The position numbers and the translations under genes were made by a program. 64,000 nt of DNA from Microplitis mediator (taxonomy: Eukaryota > Arthropoda > Insecta > Hymenoptera > Braconidae): NCBI RefSeq assembly GCF_029852145.1, contig NC_079970.1, forward strand, positions 3,844,001 through 3,908,000. The letters run 5' to 3'. The notes beneath the pieces are model-generated. The model was given only the letters and a program-made list of their open reading frames with translations. It searched no databases and was not told the DNA's origin. Position 1 is the first letter of the stretch, and each line of letters opens with the position of its first letter. Shown here piece after piece: positions 1 to 13,400 of the stretch.

Positions 1-54
1 TGTTGTAATTAAGGCGCACGCGTTCACGTGCTTGTGTAATAAAAAAAAAGTGTT

Positions 55-413
55 TACATTGTAAAAAATTGGGAGTGAATTCAGAGCGATTACGAATTTT
101 ATTTAAATTCTAATTCAGTCGGAGTTCCGGAGTTAAAAAAAAATTACTCCGATTACGGAGTCAATAGGGAGTTTGTTTTTTTTAAATGACTGATTTCGGA
201 GTGATCTAGATTTCATTTGAATCCACATTCACTGCGATTCGGAGTTTTAATATTAAAATAAACTCTTTTTAGGAGTGAATTTCATTGCGACCCGGAGTTT
301 CAATACTTAATTAGACTCCCCTTCGAAGTGAATTTCACCCCGAGGGAATTAAATAAATAAACATCCACTCCGCCGCATTCACTCCGGATTCAGTCCGCTA
401 ATTTTTTACAATA
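55..413. mobile_element. Family A MITE, diverged copy
   Basis: Begins TACATTGTAAAAAATTGGGA and ends GCTAATTTTTTACAATATA, the inverse. Inside, GGAGTGAATTTCA and CGGAGTT motifs recur every 60-70 bp. It is longer (about 360 bp) than the 207-bp copy at 1873. Confidence 0.7.
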
Positions 414-1872
414 TAAAAATTAATTAATCAATAATTATTAATTAATAGAATAAAGAGTTAAAGTTGATAGGCCGTAAACATTCGATGAGACATACAATAG
501 CATAAATTTTCTAGTTTGTAGAAAAAAAAAAAAAAAAAAATTCAGCGGATGCATAAATAGACATTTTAGAGAATGGATTAAGATGAAAGGAAAGAAAAAA
601 AATATTTGTAATATAGATTATGTATATATATATATATATGGATATATGTTTACATATACATATATGTATAACTACGATGCGTTATTTTTTGATACAGATA
701 CAAGTAAAGAGACAGTACTATATAGGTACATGGATTATAGAGGTACAGAGTTTATAATAATAATAATAGTAGTAATAGTAATAGTAATAGTAGTAGTAGT
801 AGTAGTTGTAGTAGTAGTAGTAGTAATAGTATAGCATAGACATAAGATATGATTTTTAAAAAATAAAGTATCAAGGATAACGTCTTAATTTAAAATAATA
901 ATCAACTGTAATAATCACAGTTGGATTGTCTTATTTTTGGCTTTTAATTATTAATTATTTTATTTTTATTTATTTTATAAAACTGATTGTTTTTTTATTT
1001 ACTCCATGCGTTATCCCTTGATACTGAAAAATAAAAATTATGATATTTCCATATAATATTTTTAGTATGATACATTTGTTTATGATCGATTATGATCTTT
1101 TTTATTATTATTTATTTTTTATTTCTGACTAATAGTGTTACGTGATCCCATATATAAATATATTTATGTAGGCACAATTCGTAACGATTGTTTCGGTCGA
1201 ACATGTGCGTCTTCGCACCTTGTAATAATTTTATATATTTTCTTTTTTTTTTATTTATAAAATACTTTATTTTTTTTAAACTATAGAGGATTTTTTTTGG
1301 AAGAGAACTTGAAGGAAGAAACGGAAATTTTTTTTTTTATGTACATTGTAAGAAACGAGGTGACAAATTTGAATTTTTTTTAATATTGCAGACATTTGTG
1401 GAAATAATTGAGAAAAATAATGACACGCAGGTGTTTTATAGTATAAGATAATAGTTATAAGATTTAGAGTTTTTAAAATACAAGAATTTCGTTTAAAAAT
1501 AAAATATAATAGTATAATTATTAATTAGATAGATGGAATTATTATAGTAATTAATAATAATAGTTTTTTAAGAAGAAGAAATATAGTCGCAGATACAAGA
1601 ATATAGTTTTTAAAGTATATTATTTATAATAATAATAGTAATTATAAGTAAGTGTACTTAAGATAAATAATTGTAAGCAATAAATTCAAGCAATTTTTTA
1701 AATTATCGAGCAGGTAATTAGAGAAAGTAAGTAATTAGAAGTAAGCTCCATTTTTTGAGTGCCTTTGATTTTTTTTAATGGATTCTTTTAAATTATCATT
1801 TATTATAGAATTGTAATATTTGGCGGGAAAATTTTAAAAATTCAAATTACAACTCCAAAAAATTAAAATTTT
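414..1872. other. AT-rich 3' flank, no gene seen
   Basis: Very AT-rich, with polyA/polyT tracts and the trinucleotide repeat at 757-830. Small ORFs are low-complexity. It could include a distal 3' UTR of heph but nothing shows it. Confidence 0.6.
757..830. repeat. (TAG/TAA)n trinucleotide repeat
   Basis: AATAATAATAGTAGTAATAG passing into TAGTAGTAGTAGTAGTTGTAG. It explains the poly-Val/Ile tail of the 583-834 ORF. Confidence 0.9.
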
Positions 1873-2079
1873 TACACTGTAAAAAATTTACGGAGTGAAC
1901 GCGAATTAAAACCGGAGTGAAAGTGAAGCCGATGACTGTTTATTTATTTATTTAATTCCCCTGGAGTGAAATTTACTAAGGGGAGTTTATTTTAGTATTC
2001 AAACTCCGAATCGGAGTGAATGCGGGTTAAAATAAAATCCGATATCACTCCGAATTCACTCCCGATTTTTTACAGTGTA
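1873..2079. mobile_element. Family A MITE, complete copy
   Basis: 207 bp bounded by TACACTGTAAAAAA and its exact inverse TTTTTTACAGTGTA, with subterminal CGGAGTGAACGCG and CCGAATTCACTCCCG. The 71-codon + strand ORF at 2020-2235 simply crosses its right end. Confidence 0.9.
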
Positions 2080-5000
2080 AACTCATACCAAAAAATTCAA
2101 ATTTTTTTCAATAAGTCGATAGAGCGAAAAATTTTACCAAATCAAAATAATCAGTCCCCAGACACAAAATTTAAATTTAAAAAAAAAAGACAAAAATTCC
2201 CCCTTTTAATTATATTAATAATCATATATATTTGACTATTAAATTTAATTATTTAAAAAACCTCATAAATAAAATTAAAAAAAAAATCACTATCCAAAAA
2301 AAGGGTACAATAAAAAAGTAGCGAAGCTTAATAGAGTTTCAAACGAGTTTCCAGTCATTAATAATTTAGTATGTACAAGATAGTACTAGCGTGCAGAGTT
2401 TTAACATGATTATTAATCATGCAAGAGCTTGATATATCTATACATATATATAGATCACCGAAGAACAATTGTAGAGATGAATTCGTGTTAATATACATCT
2501 GTCTGTACGCGTACGCCTGTTATTGATGTTTTACAATCAACAGAGCTGTTAAATAAAAATATACATCTACATATATATGTCATATATATATGTATGTAAC
2601 GCAGTCTCACATTCAAAAATTTTATGTGAATTTTCTATCTCTATCACTCAAATTATTTTTCGTATCTGTCGATATTACTTATATATTTTTTACTATTTGT
2701 TCAATTATTTAATCGACTTGCTCAGTACAAGCGCAATCATCAAAGTTTAATCGCGGCATTTAAATATTTTTATTAGTCCCTATTTCCAATCCATATGTGC
2801 AGAAATATTTTATCATTTTATTTTTAAATCCGTGAATTAAATTTTTATTTTAAATACACAAATTTATATACTATTTGTATATATATATATTTAAACTTTG
2901 ATTGCGAGAGGTACTTTATTCAAAATAATTTACTAGTGAGATACGCGTTAATCAGGATCTTTTTTTTATTTATTATTGAAATTATTTTTTTAATTATTTT
3001 CTTGTCACTTACTAAACCTAATAATAAACTTATACATAATTAGCTTAATTGTAAAACGCCCGCTCTGACAATTGTTCTCGTTTTAAAATTCTTGTCGATT
3101 TGTCTTGCCGGAGCTGAGCTGATTGTGATTTGCAACGCAATTCCTGGCCCAATAATTATTTTTTTATTTTTCAACGTAGATTTTTTTTTATTTTATTAGT
3201 TTTTTTTTTATTACTTTAGTCTTTTATTTATCCAATGGCTAAAACCGACAGTTTATTTATTATTTATTAATAATTAATTTATATTAATCGTCTCTAATTA
3301 ATGCAACTCCAGATATTTAATTACGCGTAAGCTGACGTACGTAAAAAATTTTATTTATTTATTTAAATCATCAGCAGTCACATTTTTTAAAGACGATAAA
3401 CTGTCGGCATGGAAAAAGAAGGGCAGCAGGAGTTAATTAAGAAATTTTATTTAATGACGGCAATTATTTTTTAAATGGAAGATTTTTGGGCGATTTTTTT
3501 TTTTTATAAAAATAAAAAAAAGTTAAAAATTAAATGTAAAGAAAAATTGATCACCGTCAAAAATAAAAAAATAATAAAATAGGCAAGTGTTAGTGCGTGG
3601 CAGCTTAAACAGTTTTAGGATTTTCTTAATTGTCAATTTGTCAATAGAGTGATTGTCATTAACTATGCACGTTATTTTATAATTATCAAAGAAGCTATTC
3701 TAAAAAAAAAATATTTTCTTATCATAATAATAATAAAATAATAAATCTACAATATTTTTTACTATTATAATTTATAATTTTGAATACCAGAATTTTTAGC
3801 GCGAAATTGGTCAAAATTCTACTGGCATTAATCCCAACAATATCAATATACTAATCAATTTAAATATTTAATTAATTATTCATCTGCACAATAAAGAATT
3901 TCCGGCATAAAAAAAATTTTTCATTATGAAATGAAAACAGAAATTTTCTGAGGACTAGAAAGTTTTTTCTCTCTTCAAGAAAATTTATGTTTTCAATTCA
4001 GACACAAAAAATTTTATTGGAGTAAAAATTTTTCGCGCCAAGAATTTTTTTTTAAGTGGAAAAAATTCAAGTATTTTTTTCGCGCCTTTTTTTAAAATTA
4101 ATTATTATATTGATATTTTTGAATTAAATGCATTTGAATTTCGGCCAATTTGTCACTAAAAATAATAAATTAAAAATAAACTTCTTTCTCATTTATCTAC
4201 AAGAGAAACTAAAATTTCGTATTTTTTAAAAGGGGGGGTAAAGAATAAAGAAGTAAAGTGGGACAACGAGAAAACTCGGGTACAACGTACAACATTTAGT
4301 GTCCACATACATTTAAAAAACCTCTAGGCTATCTACGTTACTTTTTTTAAGTTACTTTATATCTCTTCTTCTTCTTCTTCTTCTTCTTACTTAACATCAA
4401 TACGTAACATTAATTAATAATTAAATTATCATAATTGATATTACATTAGCGTTAGTTACAATTATTTTTTCCTCTACAAATTAAATTCTCATGTATTGTA
4501 TGATACATTATCAATCAATCAATCGATTTTTTTTTGGTCAACCTCTTTCAAATAAATCTTAACTAATTGTTCTTAATCCACAATGAGTTTGATTACCAAT
4601 TCTCACTTAATTATTAACGCGAATAAAATTATCGCTCAAATATTTATATTTATTAATTTATTTATATATATATTTATATATCACCTTGTTAATTAGGCGA
4701 CCGACACTCTCAAGTGTTTAATTTATATTTTATTTAATTTATTATTTTTTAGATTTAGAAAACTTTTATCTCTGTACCCTGACGCGCATTTTACTGTTTA
4801 TTTATTTCTCGAAAGTCGTAAGCGCGATTTATTATTTATCATTTTTATTAAAGCAGTTATCAATAAATTTATAATATATATGTATATATTTAAGTTCTTT
4901 GAAATAAAATAATTAGCTTACGACTTTAAAGAGGCAATCGAATTATTATTTTATTTATTGATACTTTCTATCTCTCTTCAGTCAAATATATAACATGCTT

Positions 5001-5913
5001 GTGCTGGATGATAAGTGTGAATATGCGAGCAACTTCATATACAATTAATATAGATTTATGATAATCAATTAATTCATTAATTACTCAATCAATCAATCAA
5101 TCAATAATTTTTTTGTTATCATTAAATCCTAGACTTATCGGTTATTAATAAAATATAATTATGATATAGAAATGCAGCCGTTTCGCACCTGAGACTTTTT
5201 TTTTTTTAAATATATATCAAATTACGCGCTTATATATTTTTTTTTCAATACCGATCTGATATGAATTTACAGTTTAAATTTATACAGAAAAAAATTATTT
5301 TCCCGCCTGTCGGACTTTTTCGCGCTTTTATTTGAATGTCTCATTTATGTGATAAATAAATTTTTAAAAATTGTTTTTTTTTTTTTTTTAAGGTACGACT
5401 GATTGATTCGGCTGATACATAAAATTTATTTTACCTAAATACATATATTTATATATATTTTTGTGACACCACTTAGTAAGTGCTGGCTAGTCCAGTCTCA
5501 TCTCGGCCCCCCTCAATCCAGCTAATAAATTTACACGCGATATTTCGCGTTTTATAACCAGTTTATTATTTATACTATTAATAATAATAATAATTATTAT
5601 TATTGTTGTAATAAACATTTTTTTAAATTATAAAAACGGAAGAACTTCGAGTCACCCTGTTATCATTAATTTATAGTAATTAAATAAAATAAAATATATA
5701 TGATAAATATATGTAAAAATAAAGTATACTATTATTTGTAAATAAATATATAAAAATAATGGAGAGGAATTGGAGTGGATTTTTTTTTATCGAGGATTTG
5801 TTTTAAATCTTTAGAGGAAGCACCGAAAAAAAAAAAATTAATTGTTATTAATTAAATGTATAATATAAATAAGCATGAAAGTGCACCAGTGGTGTAACAA
5901 AAAATGAATAATC

Positions 5914-5946
<33 letters not shown>

Positions 5947-8232
5947 TAAAATAAAAATGGATATTAAAAATGAATATTCAAATGATTTAAAAATAGTAAG
6001 TTTTAAAAAAATTAAATAAAACATAAGCAGTTACAATAAGTGGCAATAAAAATGCATAAAAAAAATTTCTTAATTAAAAATTAAAAATTATAATTATAAT
6101 TATAATAATAGTAATCGCTGTCTACAATTTTTTAATACTATAATTACTTGTGCGTGTGCAATAATTATTTTTTATTTGCGTGGAAATTTAAATATTTAAT
6201 ATATTTGTTGCGGAACTCTAATAATTTAGTCGCCGTTGATTGGCTCTTATTTATTTAAAACAATTACTGGAGATTCTTAATACAGATTCATAGATTCAAA
6301 CTGGCCCCTTTCGCTCATGCCGGCTGTAGTTTAAATGCATTTATTTATTATTATTATCTATTATATATGTTATATATTGGTCAGTTATACAAATATATTT
6401 ATATATTTAACTGAGTTTTATTTTCTTTGCTTAGATTTTTTTTCAGTTCGCTGGGTCTGTTGGTTTGCTAACCAAAATTTCCCATCGTCATGTTCATAGT
6501 TTACTTTTTTTTCTGTTTATTAAATTAAATATTTAAGCCTAGTTTGGCACAAAATACAAACTGCCCGGGGCCGGCACTCGCTTATTTAATTTTTAAATTA
6601 ACAAATCGTGCGATAAAAAAATTTAATTAAAATTTAATTTTACTTTGCATACAAAAAAAAGTATAAAAATATTAAAACAATAATAGAGTTCAAAAAGTTA
6701 TTGGAAATTTAAATAAAATATTTTTTTATAACACGACCTGATCTTTTTTTGACTTCACGCATTTGCTTGCTATTTTTTTTTAATACAGTAATGAAATGTC
6801 ATTGACTCCAAAGCGTCATGCCTCAGATAAAATGTACACAAGTTTATTTATAATTATAATAATAAAAATAAAAATAATAATAATAGTAGTAGTAGTTAAC
6901 TAAATAGTGAAAAAATACTTGGGTCAATGATAAATGAAAATGAATTAAACGCGGCACATAAATCGAGTCCTTCCGTTTAATTGTAAAACAATAACTGTCG
7001 AAAACGACATTACGCGTAACTCGTAACTTTAAAATTTAATAATTATTCAATCAATATTATTTTAAACATCAATACTTTGTTTGTTTACTTTAAATATCAT
7101 CCTTAATTTATTCTCTTTATTTTTTATTTAATTTACTATAAATCGATAGCTTTATCTATTAATCGAGACTTTGATTTCGAGGGGCAAAAATATTAAATAA
7201 AAAATAAAATTAATAATTTATATACCGCCAGGCCAGCTGATAATAAAATACAACACCAGCTAATTCCTATTTCGCTGGCATTCATTTCTTACTTTAAATA
7301 TATTTGTTATTTGTTATTTATATATATATCATGATTTATTTTATATACTTTTGGGCCTGTCTTTAATAACACTACAGTCTGCAAACTAATTTTACCTATC
7401 ATATATATCTAATGCATTTATATCTTACATCAATATATAACATTGATTTAAATTACTTTTAATTACCATCAATATGTTTTTTTTTTATGGTTTTTTTCTT
7501 TTTTTCTTACAACTAATCAATAATCAATAAACTGATTACTTTAACGGGCATGAAACAAACAAAGACTGAAGGCCTTAATAACTTATTTTATTATTTATTA
7601 TTATAATTATTATTATAATTATTATTATTATTATTAATATTTTTATTATTATAAATGTTGAGGTGAACGATCGAGTTGCCGATGGAAGACAATTTTCACA
7701 TTACATAAATCCATATCATGAGAATTAATATTATCAATCTCACAGGCAATGATAATATACTTAGCGTGAGCTTAATTAAATTAAAATCCCTCAATCTTTG
7801 TCAGTTTAAACCCGTCTTCTCTGTAAAATACATTACATATTATTTCATTTTTTTGTTCTTGTTTGTTATTTTATTATTTATCTTAGTCATAATTAATAAT
7901 ATACTCAAATATATGAAACGGCGATATGTTAAACGATCCTTATCCTTTTAAATAATAATTACATGCTATCAATTAGACAAAAAATACGTATTTGTAAATA
8001 AGAAGTATGAAATAAACAAAGAAAAAAAATAGTAATTAACTTAGATTAAAATTAATATAACATGTTAATGTATAATGTGGATATATCAGCGATCGTGTGC
8101 GTATAATACTTGTTCAATGCAATTATTTAAAATAATAGTTTAAAAACTATTTATATGTATGTAGATTTATACCGCGTTACTAATTTTGAAGGAGATATTT
8201 TTATACGTTCTGGCTTTAGGGAAGTTTTTAGA
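2080..8232. other. AT-rich 3' flank, no gene seen
   Basis: About 6 kb dominated by TTTATT/AATAAT runs, TATATA runs and short TCAA repeats (5086-5103). There are inverted CGCGCCAAG/TAGCGCGAAATTGG-type fragments around 3800-4085 that may be an old element. No ORF has a domain or good composition. Confidence 0.6.
4364..4388. repeat. (TTC)n microsatellite
   Basis: Eight TTC units on the + strand in the AT-rich 3' flank of heph. Confidence 0.9.
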
Positions 8233-8852
8233 ACCAAAAGGGCGTGTAATTTTTTTTCATTGACAATTTGGTTGACTTATTTTAAGGGGAGAGACTCAGT
8301 ACCTGATCAGGGAGCTAGTACTCGATCACTCACGTATTTGGATATTTATATTTACTAAGTATAGATATACAAATTCATGAAGTGATCGAGTACGAGTTCC
8401 CTGATCGGGTACTAGGTCTTTTTACCTTAGAGCTGAAAATTATTTTCCAATTTTCAGGTTTAGAAAAATTCTAGTCTGATTATTAATAAAAAAAAAGTGA
8501 TGCCCTTTTTGGTTTTAAACTTAATGACTAAATCCAAAAGGGCGTATAATTTTTTTTCATTGACAATTTTGTAGACTTATTTTAAGGGGAGAGACTCAGT
8601 ATCTGATCAGGGAACTAGTATCCGATCACTCACGTATTTAGATATTTATATTTACTAAGTATAGATATACAAATTCATGAAGTGATCAAGTACTAGTTCC
8701 CTGATCGGGTACTAGGTTTTTTACCTTAGAGCTGAAAATGATTTTTCAATTTTCAGATTTAGAAAAATTCTAGTCTGATTATTTATAAAAAAAAAAAATT
8801 GAATGCCCTTTTGGCTTTAAATTTAATGACTAAATCCAAAGGGCGTATAAAA
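8233..8852. mobile_element. Family D: two and a bit tandem copies
   Basis: Units at 8233-8516 and 8533-8817, period 300 bp, and the first 20 bp of a third at 8834. Each starts CCAAAAGGGCGT and ends in the inverse GCCCTTTT(T)GG. A second nested inverted repeat (GTACCTGATCAGGGAGCTAG against CTCCCTGATCGGGTACT-like, centred near 8357 and 8657) makes a hairpin core. The 67-codon + ORF at 8155-8358 crosses it and is not credible. Confidence 0.85.
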
Positions 8853-9586
8853 ATATGTCCTTTTAGAATTAATAACGCGATATATATACATATGTATATA
8901 TATGTTTCTTTAAAAAATGCAGTCTGAATCGCGCGCGTTGACAGCCGTGACAAAATAAAATTTCCACATGCAGGATTAAAAAATAAAGATCTGATTTTTA
9001 AAAATTGATTAATTAATTAATTAATTAATGAAGTTTTTTGTACATCTGATGTGCTGGTTCATGCAAAAATCACAGCACGATTGTCTTGCGTTTAGCTCGC
9101 ATTTATTATTAATATTTACTATTAAATATTTTTCATACTAATTATTTTTGTTATCGCTGTCAACGGTGATGGCTACGACCGACTAGTTGAATACTGGACA
9201 CCTATTATTCGTTTTTACTTTAATTCTTCCGTGCTCTTAATTAATGTCACAATTTATCTCTTGCTAATAAACTTTTTAAATCCAAACATTCTCGGCGGGT
9301 GTGAGGCTATCGCTCGAGACATAACAGGAATAATTAATAATTTATGTGTTGGACGATAGTAGCACCGATAAGCCGTTAAGAATGAATGTGAAGTTAATTT
9401 ATGCAAAAAGATCTCGTCTTGCGGTCTTAAAAATTCCTTATATTCTAATAATGATAATAATTATAGTTATAATTATAATTAATAATATATGAATCACCAG
9501 CAATTGGACGCTAATGCGGCCGGCTTATTTGTAAAATATCTTACGATACGTGGATTCTGTACAAGAGTGTAATTATTTAACTGCTA
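8853..9586. other. AT-rich 3' flank or distal 3' UTR
   Basis: No ORF and no recognised repeat beyond TTAA-type runs (9007-9030). If heph uses a distal polyA site this part is transcribed. Confidence 0.5.
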
Positions 9587-10347
9587 TTTATTCGGCAAGC
9601 CCTTCTTAACTTTTTTTAAACATTCAAAGTCTTCAGATCCTTTAATTACTTTATAACTATTGAGTATAGACTATAGATAATTGTGTTAATCTAGACAATA
9701 GTCTCTAGGTCGCCGTAACTGACACATTTAAATCGAAAACTCGGCTCGTTAATTAACTTCTTTAGCAAATAAAATTATTATTATTATTATTTTTGTTCAA
9801 TGAGACAATTCCAGGATCAGTAATTTCAAGCTCGAGAATAACCTCTTGTATATTAAGATCCGACAAGAATTTATCGATCGGCTCTTGTGTCCACTCTGAT
9901 AAAGGCGACACTTTTTAAAAATTATTTAAAATAATAATAATAATAATAATTAGATTAATTAATTAGTATTTGTGTTCGTTAACTGGCGGTATTTGTGTCT
10001 AGGAATGTGACAAGTTGACCGACGTGACCGCGAGCGGAATGAGGAATCGCAAGCTTGGTTTTAGTTGTAGTAATTTTTTTGATCCTTGTACTCATTCCCC
10101 CTGACTTGGATTGTCAAGTGTTACGGCTGAAGGACGTTGACGAATGAGAGCGAGTTTTGTTGGGTTCTATTCGCTGAGAGATGGCTAAAGTATCGCAGTA
10201 TCTGTGTAGTGTGTGTGTCAATGGTAGTCCATTATCGGAGCGATTGCAGAGTCGGTGGATCTATCAGTCATAGAGGGTAGAGTGAGTCCAATAGTGAACA
10301 AGAGCGTATGGCTGGAACCACTGCGACTCGATGTACGATCGCTCTTG
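9587..10347 (-). other. heph: Proximal 3' UTR of heph with candidate polyA signal
   Basis: Sequence after the stop codon on the minus strand. The first canonical AATAAA on the transcript is at 9592-9587, about 755 nt after the stop. Between them there is no ORF of note and the base composition is more balanced close to the stop. PTB 3' UTRs are often several kb, so more distal sites are likely. The end is not determined. Confidence 0.4.
10299..10347 (-). promoter_or_regulatory. Perfect 8-bp inverted repeat right after the heph stop codon
   Basis: On the mRNA the stop TAA is followed at once by CAAGAGCG, and 33 nt later by its exact complement CGCTCTTG. This makes a possible stem-loop touching the stop codon. 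The surrounding 350 nt are less AT-rich than the rest of the flank, as expected for transcribed 3' UTR. A role in termination or UTR regulation is inference. Confidence 0.45.
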
Positions 10348-10416
10348 TTAGATGTTGCTCTTTGAAAATGAAACTCGCAGGTGGTTGGATTCACTCAATT
10401 GATAGTTGTGCATTTT
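10348..10416 (-). CDS. heph: heph coding exon 13: RRM4 C-terminus and stop
   Basis: The exon has 22 codons, KMHNYQLSESNHLRVSFSKSNI, followed by TAA at 10350-10348. The ending HLRVSFSKS(T/N)I-stop is the universal PTB C-terminus. The acceptor is aacttatttcag. Confidence 0.97.
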   Translation of the reverse strand, partial: KMHNYQLSESNHLRVSFSKSNI

Positions 10417-13400
10417 CTGAAATAAGTTATAGATTGTTAGCTTTCAACAACATTTTTATTTTTTCCTATAGTATTTCTATAGAATATTGTTATTTGTATT
10501 ACTCAGTTCAAATTTGAATCAGAAGATAAATTATTGTTAACTTCTAAAAATTCAAATTATTCGTAAATTTTTCGAAATTGAATACGTGGTTTTAATTTTA
10601 AAAATTGAATTTTTAGTTTTTTCATAAAATATTATTACTCAGTTCACATTCAAAATATTGAATTCAAAAAATTAAAATTATTTGTAAGTTTTCAAATTTC
10701 AATACTTAGTTTTCATTTTAAAAATTAAATGTTTAGTTTTGTCGTAGAATATTAATACTCAGTTCAAATTCGAATTGGTGAATTTAAAAAATTCAAATTA
10801 TTTGTAAGTTTTCGAATTTGAATATTTGGTTTTTATTTAAAAAATTAAATTTTTAGTTTTTTCGAAAAATATCAATACTGAATTTAAATTCGAATTATAA
10901 AATTAACAAAATTTAAATTATTTGTAAGTTTTCGAATTTGAATACTTGGTTTCAATTTTAAAAATTAAGTTTTTAGTGTTTTCATAAAATATCAGTACTC
11001 AGTTCAAATTCAAATTATAAAATTCAAGTTATTCGTGAATTTTCGAATTTGAATATTTGGTTTAAATGTTAAAAGTTAAATTTTTAACTCACATGTGATA
11101 AATTATGAAATTTTTTTTTTTCTGACTAAAAATTTGAAGTTTTCTAATCATTAAAAAATTGGCGGATAATTCAAATTTTTGACTGAACAAAAATAATAAC
11201 AGATTTGATATGAATAATTCGTCAGCACAAATCATTATCATACTTAAATATAATCTAATTAAATAAAATTGAACTTAGTATTTATGTCAAGTACTTACAA
11301 TAAGAGCTGCTACTGCGTCATCCATGCTGGGCATCTGAATAAGGGCCATTTTTCTGTCCTTAGGGAAAAATTTAAATGCTTTTACTGTAAAGCCGTTCGA
11401 CGTAAAGGCATCCTTTATCTCGTCTTCTGTTACAGTTGCCCTGTATTGTGTTTAATAAATTTAAAATTATTATTATTATTATAAATTATAACTTATAAGT
11501 GTTTATTAATATAAAGAAAACTTTTAGCCGGCTATATTGAATTTATGATTTAATTTGAATAAATTAAAATGACTTGTCACGGTAATTTAATTAATTAATT
11601 ATTGAAAATAATTGACTTTATTAAAGTTAAGTTATAAAACAAAGTTTTAAATACATACGGAATGTTAGATAAATGCAAAGTTGCACTTGGTGGGTAGATA
11701 TTTTGGTAATTTTTCGAGCCTGGTTTTTTGAATCGGTGCAAAGGGCTGTTGGTGTAGTCCTTAGTTAAACCCGCATCTGGTTGTCCCTCCTTTGGTAATT
11801 GGACAGTCTGGTGTTTGCTGACCACCACTCTGATTTGTTTTCCAAAGACTTTTAGTTTGTCCATGTGAGTCATTGCTAATTTTTAATAATTCGTTAATTA
11901 GTTTTTTTATTTTTCATTACTTAAGTATGAGAAAATTTATTGCATTGCGGTGCTGATATTTTTATTTAAATAAATAGTCAATTAAACTTTCAATAAAACT
12001 TCGGTTACTTTGTAAGATTAAAAATTGAATTTATGTTTACTTTGAGATCGGAACTAAGTTGACAAAGTTACAAGCATTTATAGATGAGGTGGCGTAATTA
12101 CTTAATCTATTCATTACAAATTTAATGAGAGTAAACTACGGGTTCTTACTCTTTAGTTTTCAGTCTTAAAACTTGACCGCGGAAAAATTATTTTGAATTG
12201 CAGTCTGGTACTTAAAATATAAAAAAAGCTCTACTTGAAAATGTAACATCAGTTTTTTTATTTTTACTTTAATCGAACTTTCGACCCTGGTTTAAAAAAA
12301 ATTATTACGCCTTTGGGTCGAGTGTAATATTACGCGGGTTACAATCTCCTAATTTTGAACTTCCCGCTATGAAAATTAAAAATTAAAAAAAAAGAAAAGT
12401 TTTTGGTTTCGGTTAAATTTTTGAAAATCGAGTTTTCATCAGATCTCGACGTTTTGAGGTCCTAGGAAATTATTTTGACTATTTCCGGATGCCTATGGTT
12501 CAAATGACCATATTTTACGTGCGTAACAATGTCCTATTTTTTTTTCTAGATGCGTAATATGAAAAATTTTGTATTATAACTGAATGTAATTTAAAAAAAA
12601 AATCCTAAATTTGATTAAAAATATAATTGACTTTTTATTAATTAAAATAAAATAAATTTATAAATTTACCTAAATGACCTTGATGGGGCTCGGCCATCTG
12701 GATAAGGGCTGAGTCTTTTTTATTGTAAAGAATCTTCACACGTTGTACATCCCCATAAACGCCTATATACGCAATACATTATTACCATTAATTAAATGTG
12801 ATACTAATAATAGCAGACATCCGAAAATTTCACTATTTTAAAAAACAAATTATTCAGTATTTTCAAAAATGCAACGAAATTTTTCACAAAAATTCGTTCG
12901 TACATAATTTTTTTCTTTTAATATTAAATTTGTTTTTTAAAAATATAAAAATTTTCCGTTATCTGCTAATTTCATCCTCATAATTTAGTTTGTTATAAAA
13001 AATTATGAAAATTAATATTAAATATATAAAATATATCAAGTAAATAATTAATATCTATTATTTAAAACTAATCTTGTTTATTTAAATTTACAAAAAAAAA
13101 AAACAAAGTTTTAAATATATGAGAATATCGGGGTACGATCGGACCGTGGTCTAGATCATGCAAGAGGCACCCGGCTAATAAAATAATGAATTTAATTATA
13201 TATGAGCATTAAAAATAATAAATGAATTTATTAATATTATATATAAATAACTAATAACAATAATGATAATGGTAATGAGATTAATAATGATAATGATAAT
13301 GATAATATAAAATACCAGGTGCCTCATAAACTCATATTAATAACAAAATGGCATTTTCCTATGGAATTACTTGTAAAAAAAATTATTAAAGCAAAAGCTT

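Noticed and set aside
583..834. 83-codon ORF ending in poly-Val
   Set aside because: Tail is a trinucleotide repeat. Remaining codons are TATA-rich noise.
8233..8852. CRISPR-like or satellite array
   Set aside because: The units carry their own inverted ends and there is no repeat-spacer pattern. The genome is eukaryotic.
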